Source: an uncultured Bacteroidales bacterium (GTDB lineage Bacteria; Bacteroidota; Bacteroidia; Bacteroidales; Bacteroidaceae). Taken from it: a stretch of 15,495 nucleotides of DNA. The DNA lies in assembly GCA_947367415.1 (NCBI GenBank), contig CANBEE010000030.1:1-15495 (forward strand). The letters run 5' to 3'. The position numbers were made by a program, and so were the translations under genes. Below, in pieces: positions 7,604-15,465 of this stretch. The notes beneath the pieces are model-generated. The model made no database searches, had not been told where the DNA came from, and saw only the letters and a list, made by a program, of their open reading frames with translations. The number at the start of each line of letters is the position of its first letter. Positions within the stretch are counted from its first letter, which is position 1.

Positions 7604-10600
7604 ATGAGTTTATATGAAGGTTCGGTCAAACGACCGATTATGACTGCGCTCATCTTCGTTGCCATCGTGGTGTTCGGTGTGTTCTCAGCCACCAAGCTCC
7701 CGATTGACCTTTACCCGAAGATGGACCCGCCCGTCATCATGGTGATGACATCCTACTCGGGCGCCAGCGCATCGGATATTGAAAACAACGTGACACGCCC
7801 CTTGGAGAGTACGCTCAACTCGGTGGCCAACCTCAAGCACATCACTTCGCGCTCAGCGGAGAATATGTCTCTCATCACGCTCGAGTTTGAATACGGACAC
7901 GACATCGACGACCTCACCAATGACGTGCGCGACAAGCTCGACATGATATCATCGGCCCTGCCTGATGCCGTGAGCACGCCCATCATTCTGAAGTTCGACT
8001 CCGACATGATGCCCATCATGATTCTCTCGGTACAGGCCGACCAGTCGACCAACGGACTTTACAAGATTCTCGACGACAACGTGGCCAACCCCTTGGCACG
8101 TATCCCCGGTGTGGGCTCAGTGTCTATCGGTGGTGCCGCAGAGCGTGAGATATACGTTTATTGCGACCCCGTGAAGTTGGAGGCCTACAACCTTAGCATT
8201 GAGGCCATCAGCCAGATTATCTCGGCTGAAAACATGAACATCCCCGGTGGCTCGTTTGACATCGGTAACGAGACCTTCCCGCTCCGCGTAGAGGGTGAGT
8301 TCAACGACCCCAAGGAGATGGAAAACATTGTCGTAGCCTCTATGGGCGGAAGCGACATCTATCTGCGCGATGTGGCCGAGGTGGTCGACACCATCCAGGA
8401 GCGCGGACAGATGACCTTTACCAATGGTGTGCGCGGTGCTACCATCGTGGTGCAGAAGCAGTCGGGGGCCAACTCGGTGGAGATTTCCAACAAGGTGCTC
8501 GAGATGCTTCCCAAGCTGCAGGAGAACCTCCCCTCTGACGTGAAGATTGGTCTCGTGGCCAACACCTCGGAGAACATCGAGAACTCTATCAGCGGACTTG
8601 CCGAGACGGTGCTCTACGCCCTGCTCTTCGTAGTGCTTGTGGTGTTCCTCTTCCTCGGTCGCTGGCGTGCCACCTTCGTTATCGCCATCACCATCCCCAT
8701 CTCATTGGTTGCCTCGTTCATCTACTTGGCAGTCACCGACGGTTCGCTCAACATGATTTCGCTTGCCTGTCTCTCTATCGCTATCGGTATGGTGGTGGAC
8801 GACGCCATCGTGGTATTGGAGAACGTGACCACACATATCGAGCGTGGCTCTGACCCCAAGCAGGCAGCTATCCACGCTACCAATGAGGTGGCCATCTCCG
8901 TTGTAGCCTCTACGTTGACGATGATTGCCGTGTTCTTCCCCATGACACTGGCCGGTGGCATGATGGGTATGATGTTCAAGCAGTTGGGTTGGATGATGTG
9001 TGTGATCCTCACCGTATCTACCGTGTCGGCTTTGACGCTGACCCCGATGCTCTGCTCGCAGATGTTGCGTCTGAAGAAGAAGCACAGTAGTTTCTATACC
9101 ATCTTCTTTACCCCCATCCAGCGTGCCCTTGATGGTTTGGATGCTTGGTATGGCCGTATGATTGACAAGGCCGTACGTCACCGCAAGACGGTACTTACCA
9201 CCTGTATACTGATTTGCGTAGCCTTCTTCTTCACCTTCAAGAACGTAGGCGTCGAGTTCTTCCCCTCATCCGACGACAGCCGTATGACCGTGAAACTGTA
9301 TATGCCTGTAGGTACCCGTACAGAGCGTACTCATGCCATTGCCAAGGAGTTGGCCGAAAAGTGGATGGCCGACTTCAAGGACGAAGCCCGCGTAGTCAAC
9401 TACACCGTAGGTCAGGCCAGCGAGGACAACACCTTTGCCTCTATGCAGGACAACGGTAGCCATATCGCCTCGTTCAACATCACGCTCGTTGACCCTGATG
9501 AGCGTGAGCGCACCCTCTTCGAGGTAGGTGAATTTATTCGTGCCGACCTCAACAGCTATCCCGAGATAGAGAAGTATACCGTAAGTGCCGGTGGTAACTC
9601 GGGTATGGGTGGACAGTCATCTATCGACTTCGAAATCTACGGCTACGACTTCGACGCCACCGACAAGGTGGCCCGCGACTTGCGTGCCGAACTGCTCAAA
9701 CTGAACGGTGTGAGTGAGGTACGTATCAGCCGCTCCGATTATCAGCCCGAGATACAGGTCGACTTTGACCGCGAGAAGCTGGCTCGCCACGGACTCAACG
9801 TGAGCACAGCAGCTACCTACTTGCGTAACCGTATCAATGGCTCTACCGCCTCATTCTACCGCGAAGATGGCGACGAGCACTACATCAAGGTGCGCTATGC
9901 CCCCGAGTACCGTACCAGCATCGAGGACATCGAGAACATCCTCATCTACGGAGCCAACGGTGGTGCCGTACGCATCAAGGACGTAGGTACCGTAGTGGAG
10001 CGATTCTCGCCCCCCTCCATCGAGCGTAAGGACCGCGAACGTATCAATACCGTCAAGGCCATCATCAATGCCGGTGTGCCCATGGGCGATATCGTGACCG
10101 CAAGCAATAAGATTATCAAGAATATGGACATCCCCTTGGGCATCAACGTAAGCCTTGCTGGTGACTTCGAGGACCAGCAGGAGTCGTTCGGCGACCTCGG
10201 TCTCTTGGGCGTGCTCATCATCCTGCTCGTGTTCATCGTGCTGGCTGCTCAGTTCGAGTCGTTCACCGACCCCTTCATCATCATCACTGCCGTGCCGCTC
10301 TCTATTGCCGGTGTGATTCTTGCCTTGGCTATCACAGGCACCAGCCTCAACGTGATGAGTCTCATGGGATGTATCATGCTCTTCGGTATCGTGGTGAAGA
10401 ACGGTATCGTGCTCATCGACTACACTAAGCTGTGTCGCGAGCGCGGCATGAGTGCCATCCAGTCGGCCATCGCTGCAGGCCGTAGCCGTCTGCGCCCCGT
10501 GCTCATGACCACCCTCACCACTATCCTCGGTATGGTGCCTATGGCTATCGACCAGGGTGAAGGTTCCGAGTTGTGGCGTCCGCTGGGCGTATCGGTTATC

Positions 10601-10762
10601 GGTGGTCTCACCGTGTCTACCATCCTCACCCTTGTTATCGTGCCCGTACTATACTGTATGTTTACCGGCATCGGCATCAAGCGTCAGCGCCGCAAGCACC
10701 GTAAGCAGCTCGTCCTCGATGCTTATTGGGAAGAGAATAAAGAGACGATGATAAAGAAATAA
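7604..10762 (+). CDS. HAE1-type RND multidrug efflux pump
   Basis: At 1052 residues it has the standard length for AcrB-like inner-membrane transporters. The N-terminus SLYEGSVKRPIMTALIFVAI leads into TM1, with KLPIDLYPKMDPPVIMV and the following YSGASASDIENNVTRPLE typical of RND proteins. Two large periplasmic loops (about 31-330 and 550-865) are separated by TM bundles. The proton-relay residues are present: Asp399-Asp400 in GMVVDDAIVVLEN (TM4) and Lys932 in FGIVVKNGIVLIDY (TM10). GGMMGMMFKQLG (451-462) and the C-terminal SRLRPVLMTTLTTILGMVPMA are also characteristic. It should export hydrophobic or amphiphilic compounds using the proton gradient, together with the adaptor and channel encoded upstream. 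The hydrophobic-compound (HAE1) rather than heavy-metal (HME) assignment rests on overall resemblance and is moderately sure. The substrate is unknown. Confidence 0.96.
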   Translation: MSLYEGSVKRPIMTALIFVAIVVFGVFSATKLPIDLYPKMDPPVIMVMTSYSGASASDIENNVTRPLESTLNSVANLKHITSRSAENMSLITLEFEYGHDIDDLTNDVRDKLDMISSALPDAVSTPIILKFDSDMMPIMILSVQADQSTNGLYKILDDNVANPLARIPGVGSVSIGGAAEREIYVYCDPVKLEAYNLSIEAISQIISAENMNIPGGSFDIGNETFPLRVEGEFNDPKEMENIVVASMGGSDIYLRDVAEVVDTIQERGQMTFTNGVRGATIVVQKQSGANSVEISNKVLEMLPKLQENLPSDVKIGLVANTSENIENSISGLAETVLYALLFVVLVVFLFLGRWRATFVIAITIPISLVASFIYLAVTDGSLNMISLACLSIAIGMVVDDAIVVLENVTTHIERGSDPKQAAIHATNEVAISVVASTLTMIAVFFPMTLAGGMMGMMFKQLGWMMCVILTVSTVSALTLTPMLCSQMLRLKKKHSSFYTIFFTPIQRALDGLDAWYGRMIDKAVRHRKTVLTTCILICVAFFFTFKNVGVEFFPSSDDSRMTVKLYMPVGTRTERTHAIAKELAEKWMADFKDEARVVNYTVGQASEDNTFASMQDNGSHIASFNITLVDPDERERTLFEVGEFIRADLNSYPEIEKYTVSAGGNSGMGGQSSIDFEIYGYDFDATDKVARDLRAELLKLNGVSEVRISRSDYQPEIQVDFDREKLARHGLNVSTAATYLRNRINGSTASFYREDGDEHYIKVRYAPEYRTSIEDIENILIYGANGGAVRIKDVGTVVERFSPPSIERKDRERINTVKAIINAGVPMGDIVTASNKIIKNMDIPLGINVSLAGDFEDQQESFGDLGLLGVLIILLVFIVLAAQFESFTDPFIIITAVPLSIAGVILALAITGTSLNVMSLMGCIMLFGIVVKNGIVLIDYTKLCRERGMSAIQSAIAAGRSRLRPVLMTTLTTILGMVPMAIDQGEGSELWRPLGVSVIGGLTVSTILTLVIVPVLYCMFTGIGIKRQRRKHRKQLVLDAYWEENKETMIKK

Positions 10763-10767
10763 ATTTT

Positions 10768-10855
10768 AATTATGAATTATGAATTATGAATTCTTGGTCT
10801 GCATCTATTTGCTACGCTTTGGAGTTTCATAATTCATAATTCAAAATTCATAATT
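10768..10855. repeat. AT-rich inverted repeat built of 7-bp units between pump and PG0541-family genes
   Basis: The left arm (10768-10793) carries three tandem AATTATG units. The right arm (10826-10855) carries four CATAATT-type units, one altered to CAAAATT, so the arms pair over about 25 bases around a 32-base centre. The repeat starts 5 bases after the pump stop and ends 9 bases before the next ATG. Similar AATTATG-unit repeats are common between genes in Bacteroidota, to my recollection. In RNA it would form a long A-U stem. Confidence 0.75.
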
Positions 10856-10864
10856 CTGTTGTAC

Positions 10865-11158
10865 ATGAAATCCATATTTATCGCCTACGACCAGGCATAC
10901 CAAGAGAAGATACTCTTCACGCTCGACCACTTCAACTGTCGCGGATTCTCCATGTTCCCCCAGGTACAGGGACGTGGCAGCAAGACTGGCGAGCCTCACT
11001 ACGGCAGTCACGCATGGCCCTCCATGTGCTCGGCCATCCTCACTGTAGTACGCGACGAGCAGGTAGACCCGCTGCTCGAAGAGCTGCACCGCATCGACAA
11101 AGAGACCGAGCGTCTCGGCCTCCGCGCCTTCGTGTGGGATGTAGAGAAAACTATCTAA
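10865..11158 (+). CDS. PG0541-family transporter-associated protein (PII-like small protein)
   Basis: This 97-residue cytoplasmic protein has no signal peptide or TM segment. It begins KSIFIAYDQAYQEKILFTLD and contains a conserved central loop QGRGSKTGEPHYGSHAWP (35-52), then the strand CSAILTVV (55-62), a helix (66-83) and the C-terminal strand LRAFVWDVEK. The beta-alpha-beta-beta-alpha-beta pattern with a long central loop is that of a PII-like ferredoxin fold. It resembles PG0541 of Porphyromonas gingivalis, which follows the same pump genes there; this is from memory. PII proteins such as GlnK regulate membrane transporters, so control of the adjacent RND pump is a reasonable inference but not shown. 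I chose the ATG at 10865 over an in-frame TTG at 10859 because residues from MKSIF match the family start. It is the last gene of the efflux operon. Confidence 0.85.
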   Translation: MKSIFIAYDQAYQEKILFTLDHFNCRGFSMFPQVQGRGSKTGEPHYGSHAWPSMCSAILTVVRDEQVDPLLEELHRIDKETERLGLRAFVWDVEKTI

Positions 11159-11182
11159 GCTTTTAAGAGAACAAACAACATG

Positions 11183-11220
11183 ATATAGGGGTGAATCAAC
11201 GAAAAGATTCACCCCTATAT
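11183..11220 (+). terminator. Hairpin terminator after the efflux operon
   Basis: Perfect 15-base arms ATATAGGGGTGAATC (11183-11197) and GATTCACCCCTATAT (11206-11220) enclose an 8-base A-rich loop. Flanking ACAAAC (11171-11176) and GTTTGT (11221-11226) could lengthen the stem past a bulge. There is no long U-tract, but the place, 24 bases after the last efflux gene and before a new promoter, fits a terminator. Confidence 0.75.
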
Positions 11221-11272
11221 GTTTGTACGAATAAAGATAACCACAGCTACAGCTACGAAAACTTCAAATAAA

Positions 11273-11304
11273 TTTGCGTTTTCTCTCCCCATGCACTAAC
11301 TTTG
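11273..11304 (+). promoter_or_regulatory. Promoter of the porD-recN operon
   Basis: TTTG (11273-11276) and TAACTTTG (11297-11304) are 20 bases apart, a full Bacteroidota-type promoter. It ends 22 bases before the porD ATG and lies after the hairpin terminator, so porD-recN is a separate transcription unit. Confidence 0.78.
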
Positions 11305-11326
11305 TCAACCCAACCAAGTAAACAGG

Positions 11327-12238
11327 ATGAAAAGGATTGTACGATATATCGCAGCATTGATGATAGCGACTGCAGGTATGTTGCCACGGCAAGCTGCAGC
11401 GCAGGAGCTCGAAGCCAAGGTAGTGGTAAACCACTCGAAGATACAGGGCACGAACACCTCCGTCTTTACCACCTTGCAGGAGGCCATGACGGAGTTTCTC
11501 AACACCCGCAAGTGGAGCAACGCACAGTACACCACCCGGGAGAAGATTGCCTGCAGCTTCAATCTCATCGTCAACGAGTACAGCGACGACGGGCGCTTCG
11601 GCTGCAGCCTCATGGTACAGGCAAATCGCCCGGTATACAATGCTTCGTACAACACCACGGTGTTCAACTTCAACGACAATGCCGTAGACTTCAACTACAT
11701 CGAGCACGACAAGCTGGAGTTTTCCGACGACATCGTTGACAACAACCTCACTGCCGTACTTGCCTATTATGCCTACCTCATCATTGGCCTCGACATGGAC
11801 ACGTTTGCCCCGAATGGCGGTACCGACGTGCTCAACAAAGCCGAGAATGTGGTGAACAACGCACAGATGCTGGGTGAGGATGGTTGGAAAGCCTTCGGCG
11901 ACAGCAAGAACCGTCACGCACTCATCAACGACTACATGAATGGTGCCATGGAGCCTTACCGCCAGCTTTTCTACGACTACCACCGTAAAGGGCTCGACGA
12001 GATGGCACAGAACGCCGAGCGTGGACGCAGCAACATCACCACTTCGCTGACGCTGCTCGAAAAGGCCAAGGAGGACAAGCCCATGTCGGTACTGCCCCAG
12101 CTCTTCACCGAAATCAAGAAAGACGAACTCATCAACGTCTACAGCAAAGGCACCTCGAAGGAGAAGGAGGAGGTAAACCGCATCCTCTGCCTTGTGAATC
12201 CCTCGCTGACAAGTGATTGGGACAAGATAAAAGAATAA
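11327..12238 (+). CDS. porD: PorD / DUF4835 family protein, type IX secretion-associated
   Basis: This 303-residue exported protein has a signal peptide: a basic start MKRIVR, a hydrophobic core at about 7-20, and likely cleavage after AAA (25). The mature N-terminus QELEAKVVVNHSKIQGTN and the following FTTLQEAMTEFLNTRKWSN are the usual opening of DUF4835 proteins. A middle region resembling NFNDNAVDFNY and a helical C-terminus also fit. The family is annotated as type IX secretion system protein PorD in Bacteroidota. Its exact role is unclear, and it also occurs where secretion by that route is not proven. Placement directly before recN (13 bases) is the conserved arrangement of the family. 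In many relatives coaBC (dfp) precedes it; here the gene has its own promoter after the efflux operon. No secretion partners are visible in the window. Confidence 0.88.
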   Translation: MKRIVRYIAALMIATAGMLPRQAAAQELEAKVVVNHSKIQGTNTSVFTTLQEAMTEFLNTRKWSNAQYTTREKIACSFNLIVNEYSDDGRFGCSLMVQANRPVYNASYNTTVFNFNDNAVDFNYIEHDKLEFSDDIVDNNLTAVLAYYAYLIIGLDMDTFAPNGGTDVLNKAENVVNNAQMLGEDGWKAFGDSKNRHALINDYMNGAMEPYRQLFYDYHRKGLDEMAQNAERGRSNITTSLTLLEKAKEDKPMSVLPQLFTEIKKDELINVYSKGTSKEKEEVNRILCLVNPSLTSDWDKIKE

Positions 12239-12251
12239 AACGATAACAGCA

Positions 12252-13910
12252 ATGCTACGCAACCTACATATACAGAACTACGCACTCATCGAGTCGCTCG
12301 ACCTCGATTTCACCGAGGGATTCTCGGTCATTACCGGTGAGACCGGTGCGGGAAAGTCCATCCTGCTCGGTGCCATCGGCCTGCTCACCGGACAGCGTGC
12401 CGAGACGGCCGCCATACGCACCGGAGCTGCCAAATGTGTCGTCGAGGGCACCTTCGACATCGAGGGGTACGACCTGCAACCGCTCTTCGAGGAGCACGAC
12501 ATTGAATACGACAACGAGTGTATCGTACGTCGCGAGATATCAGCTACAGGTAAGAGCCGCGCCTTCATCAACGACACGCCCGTATCGCTGGGCATCCTGA
12601 AGCAGCTGGGCGAGCGGCTCGTGGACATCCATTCACAGCATCAAAACCTGCTGCTCAACACCGAGGGCTTCCAGCTCCGCGTACTCGACACACTGAGCGA
12701 GGACAAAAGCATTCGTCAACAATATACCGAGGCTTACCGCCATTATCGCGACACGGCAGTACGCCTCGACGCACTGCGCAATCAGCTCACGGGCGATCAG
12801 GGCGACGAGGAGTATATCCGCTTCCAGCTGAGCCAGTTCGACGAGTGGCGCCTGCAGGAGGGCGAACAAGAAGAGTTGGAGCAGGAGCTCGAACTTCTCA
12901 GCCATGCCGAAGAGATCAAGGAGAGCCTCTACCGCATCGACGCGATGCTCAGCGGTGACGATGGCGGGCAGACATCTGCACTGAAGAGCGTGACCTCACA
13001 GCTACGCTCACTGACGACCATCTACCCTGGAGCCGAAGACTGGTACGAGCGCATGGAGAGCCTATACATAGAACTGAAGGATATCGCCGACGACGTGTCC
13101 GATGCCAGCGAACGCATCAGCTATGACCCTGAGCGACAGGCTTGGGTGGAGCAACGGCTCGACACCATCTACACGGCTCAGCAGAAGCACCGCGTAGGCT
13201 CCGTAGCCGAGCTGCTGGAGATAGCCGAGCGCTTCCGCGACACACTGCAGCGTATCGACGAGGCAGGCGAGCGCATTGCCGCGATGGAGAAGGAGACCGC
13301 CGCAGCGCTTGAGGCTCTGCTGCAGGCTGCCGAGGGCTTGACAACACAGCGCCAAGCCGTAGCCACCACCTTTGAGAAGGAGATTGCCACACGCCTCGTC
13401 GAACTGGGCATTCCCAACACACGCTTTGCCGTAGAAATCACACCACGCCGTCAGCCCGACAGCACGGGATCCGACAGCGTAGCCTTCCTCTTCTCGGCAA
13501 ACAAGAACAGCGCCCTGCAAAATATTGCCGAAGTCGCATCGGGTGGCGAGATTTCGCGCATCATGCTCTCGCTCAAGAGCATCATCGCCGCAGCCACAGC
13601 CATGCCTACCCTCATCTTCGACGAGATTGACACTGGTGTGTCGGGCACCATCGCAGCCCGCATGGCCGACATCATGGAGAGTATCGCCAGCCACGGCCGC
13701 CAAGTCATCAGCATCACCCACCTGCCGCAGATTGCAGCCAAGGGCACCGCGCACTACAAGGTATATAAGGAGGACACGGAAGATGCTACCGTCAGCCACA
13801 TCCGCACACTCACTACCGACGAGCGCATCAGCGAACTCGCACAGATGATGAGTGCTGGCACCCTCACCGAGGCGGCCATCAACAATGCACGCGAGATGCT
13901 GGGGGTATAA
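12252..13910 (+). CDS. recN: DNA repair protein RecN
   Basis: This 552-residue cytoplasmic SMC-like ATPase acts in double-strand break repair. The N-terminal half begins LRNLHIQNYALIESLDLDF and carries Walker A GETGAGKS (29-36), then the Q-loop region with VDIHSQHQNLLL. The middle (about 155-385) is a charged, Glu/Leu/Arg-rich coiled-coil region, with EEQEELEQELELLSHAEE typical. The C-terminal half has the ABC signature VASGGEISR (SGGE about 430-433), Walker B LIFDE (454-458, catalytic Glu458), the D-loop region IDTGVSG and the H-loop His490 in SITHLPQIA. All catalytic motifs are intact and length matches RecN. It is 13 bases downstream of porD, so probably co-transcribed, and is followed by a hairpin terminator. 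Confidence 0.97.
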   Translation: MLRNLHIQNYALIESLDLDFTEGFSVITGETGAGKSILLGAIGLLTGQRAETAAIRTGAAKCVVEGTFDIEGYDLQPLFEEHDIEYDNECIVRREISATGKSRAFINDTPVSLGILKQLGERLVDIHSQHQNLLLNTEGFQLRVLDTLSEDKSIRQQYTEAYRHYRDTAVRLDALRNQLTGDQGDEEYIRFQLSQFDEWRLQEGEQEELEQELELLSHAEEIKESLYRIDAMLSGDDGGQTSALKSVTSQLRSLTTIYPGAEDWYERMESLYIELKDIADDVSDASERISYDPERQAWVEQRLDTIYTAQQKHRVGSVAELLEIAERFRDTLQRIDEAGERIAAMEKETAAALEALLQAAEGLTTQRQAVATTFEKEIATRLVELGIPNTRFAVEITPRRQPDSTGSDSVAFLFSANKNSALQNIAEVASGGEISRIMLSLKSIIAAATAMPTLIFDEIDTGVSGTIAARMADIMESIASHGRQVISITHLPQIAAKGTAHYKVYKEDTEDATVSHIRTLTTDERISELAQMMSAGTLTEAAINNAREMLGV

Positions 13911-13949
13911 GAATCCAACGAGCGTTTCTTCCCTGCAATACATAACGAC

Positions 13950-13979
13950 AACAAGGGCGTGTCTAAACACGCCCTTGTT
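13950..13979. terminator. Bidirectional hairpin terminator between recN and the S41 peptidase gene
   Basis: Perfect 13-base arms AACAAGGGCGTGT (13950-13962) and ACACGCCCTTGTT (13967-13979) enclose a CTAA loop. It lies 39 bases after the recN stop and 12 bases beyond the end of the convergent peptidase gene, so it can serve both. On the plus strand the stem ends in a short T-rich run. Confidence 0.88.
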
Positions 13980-13991
13980 TACTACAGGACC

Positions 13992-15257
13992 TCAACCGAT
14001 AAGCTCATTCAACACATATTCTATAATCGTATCCTTACCATCTAAGAAATCTGCAACTGTCTGTTCAACCTCATGGTGAGGCTCTATGCACGTACCTTCC
14101 ATTGGAAAGCCTTTGGGAGATACCCCTGCTTCTCGCGTTGGAATATAAAAGCAGATACCATATTTAGAGGTGAAAACCTTTGGGCCACAGCCTGTATCGC
14201 CAGCTGTTCTCTCTCCCACTAACGTAGCAAGCCCACTCTCTTTCAGGTCGAGAGTAAAGCTTTCGGCAGCAGAGATGGTCTTATTACTTGTCAACAAGAA
14301 CAGTTTGCCTGTATATGCGTTGGGCTGTGGTGTGATATTCCCACTTACACAATGTTTCTGCTTCTTGCAAAGGAGATATTCAGCAATCTTTCGACCGTTA
14401 TTGCTACTCCCTCCACTGTTGTAACGATTATCGACAATCAAGTATGGCAGATGGCGCACTTGCTCGTATGCCTGTTTGAAATCCTCCACAACAGTATGCA
14501 TCATTGACTCCAAATAAATATATCCAACACTGTCGTTTATTATCCTATGATATGCTTGTGATTCCTCGATGGGCATCGTGCAGTTTAATGGAAGATCGAG
14601 CGACAACACTTTACCATCTCTTCGCACACTGCACGTAATCAAGGTGTCGGTCGGCGATGTAAAGATTCCGAGCTGAGCCTTTCGCAACCGATACTCCTCG
14701 GTAGAGGCAAATGTGCATCTCTTCTTATTCTCAACATATTGGCCAATAGGCACATTGTTTATGGCAATGATTTCATCTTTATCGCAAAAGCCACAATGAA
14801 GAAGATGCTCACTCGGATTGGATATAAAGATTCTATCCTCTGCGATTGTTGGATGATACTGTGCCGCATGGCCTCGAAAGAAAGGCCATGCATGACCTAT
14901 CTTTAACGCTGCAAAATACTCATTGAGCATTATGCCGTAGTCCTCCTTTGTTTGCACCTCACTCCCTATGCGACTCGAGAATGTGGTATAAAGAGAATCC
15001 ATATCATAACCTTTTTGCTTGCAGAGCGAACACTCTTCTACAACTTGATCGTGAATGCTCTTGAAATCCTCGGCAAACAGCTCGGGTTCAACAGGAAGTT
15101 CTGAGATATAATAGGATTTCATCTCTTCCTGCTGGCTTTTCGTTATAAACTCTATCAGTGCATCTTTGAAGACAGTAACAGATAACACAATTGCTATCCC
15201 CAATAATCCAACAATAGACAATATGGAAACAACGAGGTACTTGAGAAACTTTTTCAT
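13992..15257 (-). CDS. Membrane-anchored S41-family peptidase
   Basis: This 421-residue protein has one N-terminal hydrophobic segment (about 7-30), probably an anchor or uncleaved signal with the rest in the periplasm. S41 features are the region DKDEIIAINNVPIGQYV (159-175, PDZ-like), IVDNRYNSGGSSNN (274-287), and the nucleophile segment LLTSNKTISAAESF (321-334) with Ser329, then VGERTAGDTG (347-356). GH at 121-122 fits the conserved His of tricorn-like S41 members, and Glu349 may complete a triad. The GKG lysine of classic CtpA proteases is not seen, so the S41B/tricorn-like group is more likely. Two CxxC pairs (76-79 and 155-158) are unusual. Codons are A/T-ending, unlike the G/C-ending neighbours. 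I chose the ATG at 15257; an in-frame TTG at 15323 lies inside the promoter -7 box. Substrate is unknown. Confidence 0.85.
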   Translation of the reverse strand: MKKFLKYLVVSILSIVGLLGIAIVLSVTVFKDALIEFITKSQQEEMKSYYISELPVEPELFAEDFKSIHDQVVEECSLCKQKGYDMDSLYTTFSSRIGSEVQTKEDYGIMLNEYFAALKIGHAWPFFRGHAAQYHPTIAEDRIFISNPSEHLLHCGFCDKDEIIAINNVPIGQYVENKKRCTFASTEEYRLRKAQLGIFTSPTDTLITCSVRRDGKVLSLDLPLNCTMPIEESQAYHRIINDSVGYIYLESMMHTVVEDFKQAYEQVRHLPYLIVDNRYNSGGSSNNGRKIAEYLLCKKQKHCVSGNITPQPNAYTGKLFLLTSNKTISAAESFTLDLKESGLATLVGERTAGDTGCGPKVFTSKYGICFYIPTREAGVSPKGFPMEGTCIEPHHEVEQTVADFLDGKDTIIEYVLNELIG

Positions 15258-15320
15258 AATCGTAATGCCGTATTCTTTTGTTTGCTTATCTATTATACGT
15301 AACAAAACACCTTTTAGTTG

Positions 15321-15328
15321 CAAAGGTA
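15321..15328 (-). promoter_or_regulatory. Probable -7 element for the S41 peptidase gene
   Basis: On the minus strand this reads TACCTTTG, an exact TAnnTTTG match 64 bases before the ATG at 15257. No TTTG is found at the expected -33 distance, so activity may need an activator or the -33 box is degenerate. Confidence 0.55.
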
Positions 15329-15401
15329 TGTATTTTTTTGAACTTTATTGTGTTATAAGTGAATTATAGGCCACGAACGAAAGTTAAATCACTCGCAATA
15401 G

Positions 15402-15465
15402 CCTATAAGGTATGAAAAGAATAAGCGAAGACGTACTTTGAAGGCCTTATAGGGTTTGCGAAACC
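15402..15465. other. Small inverted repeats at the right edge, no gene seen
   Basis: CCTATAAGG (15402-15410) is repeated in inverted form as CCTTATAGG (15445-15453). The latter runs directly into GGTTTGCGAAACC (15453-15465), a 5-bp hairpin with a 3-base loop. The surrounding 15329-15495 is A/T-rich, and I find no supported coding or RNA gene. It may belong to the control or end region of a gene outside the window. Confidence 0.35.

Noticed and set aside
10859..10864. Two-codon extension of the PII-like protein from a TTG
   Set aside because: The ATG at 10865 matches the family start; the extension adds only two residues next to the repeat element.
11264..12262. A minus-strand open frame of 332 codons opposite porD
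   Set aside because: It covers the porD promoter and gene; porD has a signal peptide and family motifs, while this frame has a biased antisense composition and no promoter.
13062..13970. A minus-strand open frame of 302 codons opposite recN
   Set aside because: recN is intact with all ATPase motifs on the plus strand; this frame also runs through the terminator hairpin.
15258..15323. Longer N-terminus for the S41 peptidase starting at a TTG
   Set aside because: The TTG lies inside the TACCTTTG promoter box, and the ATG at 15257 begins a normal basic-plus-hydrophobic N-terminus.
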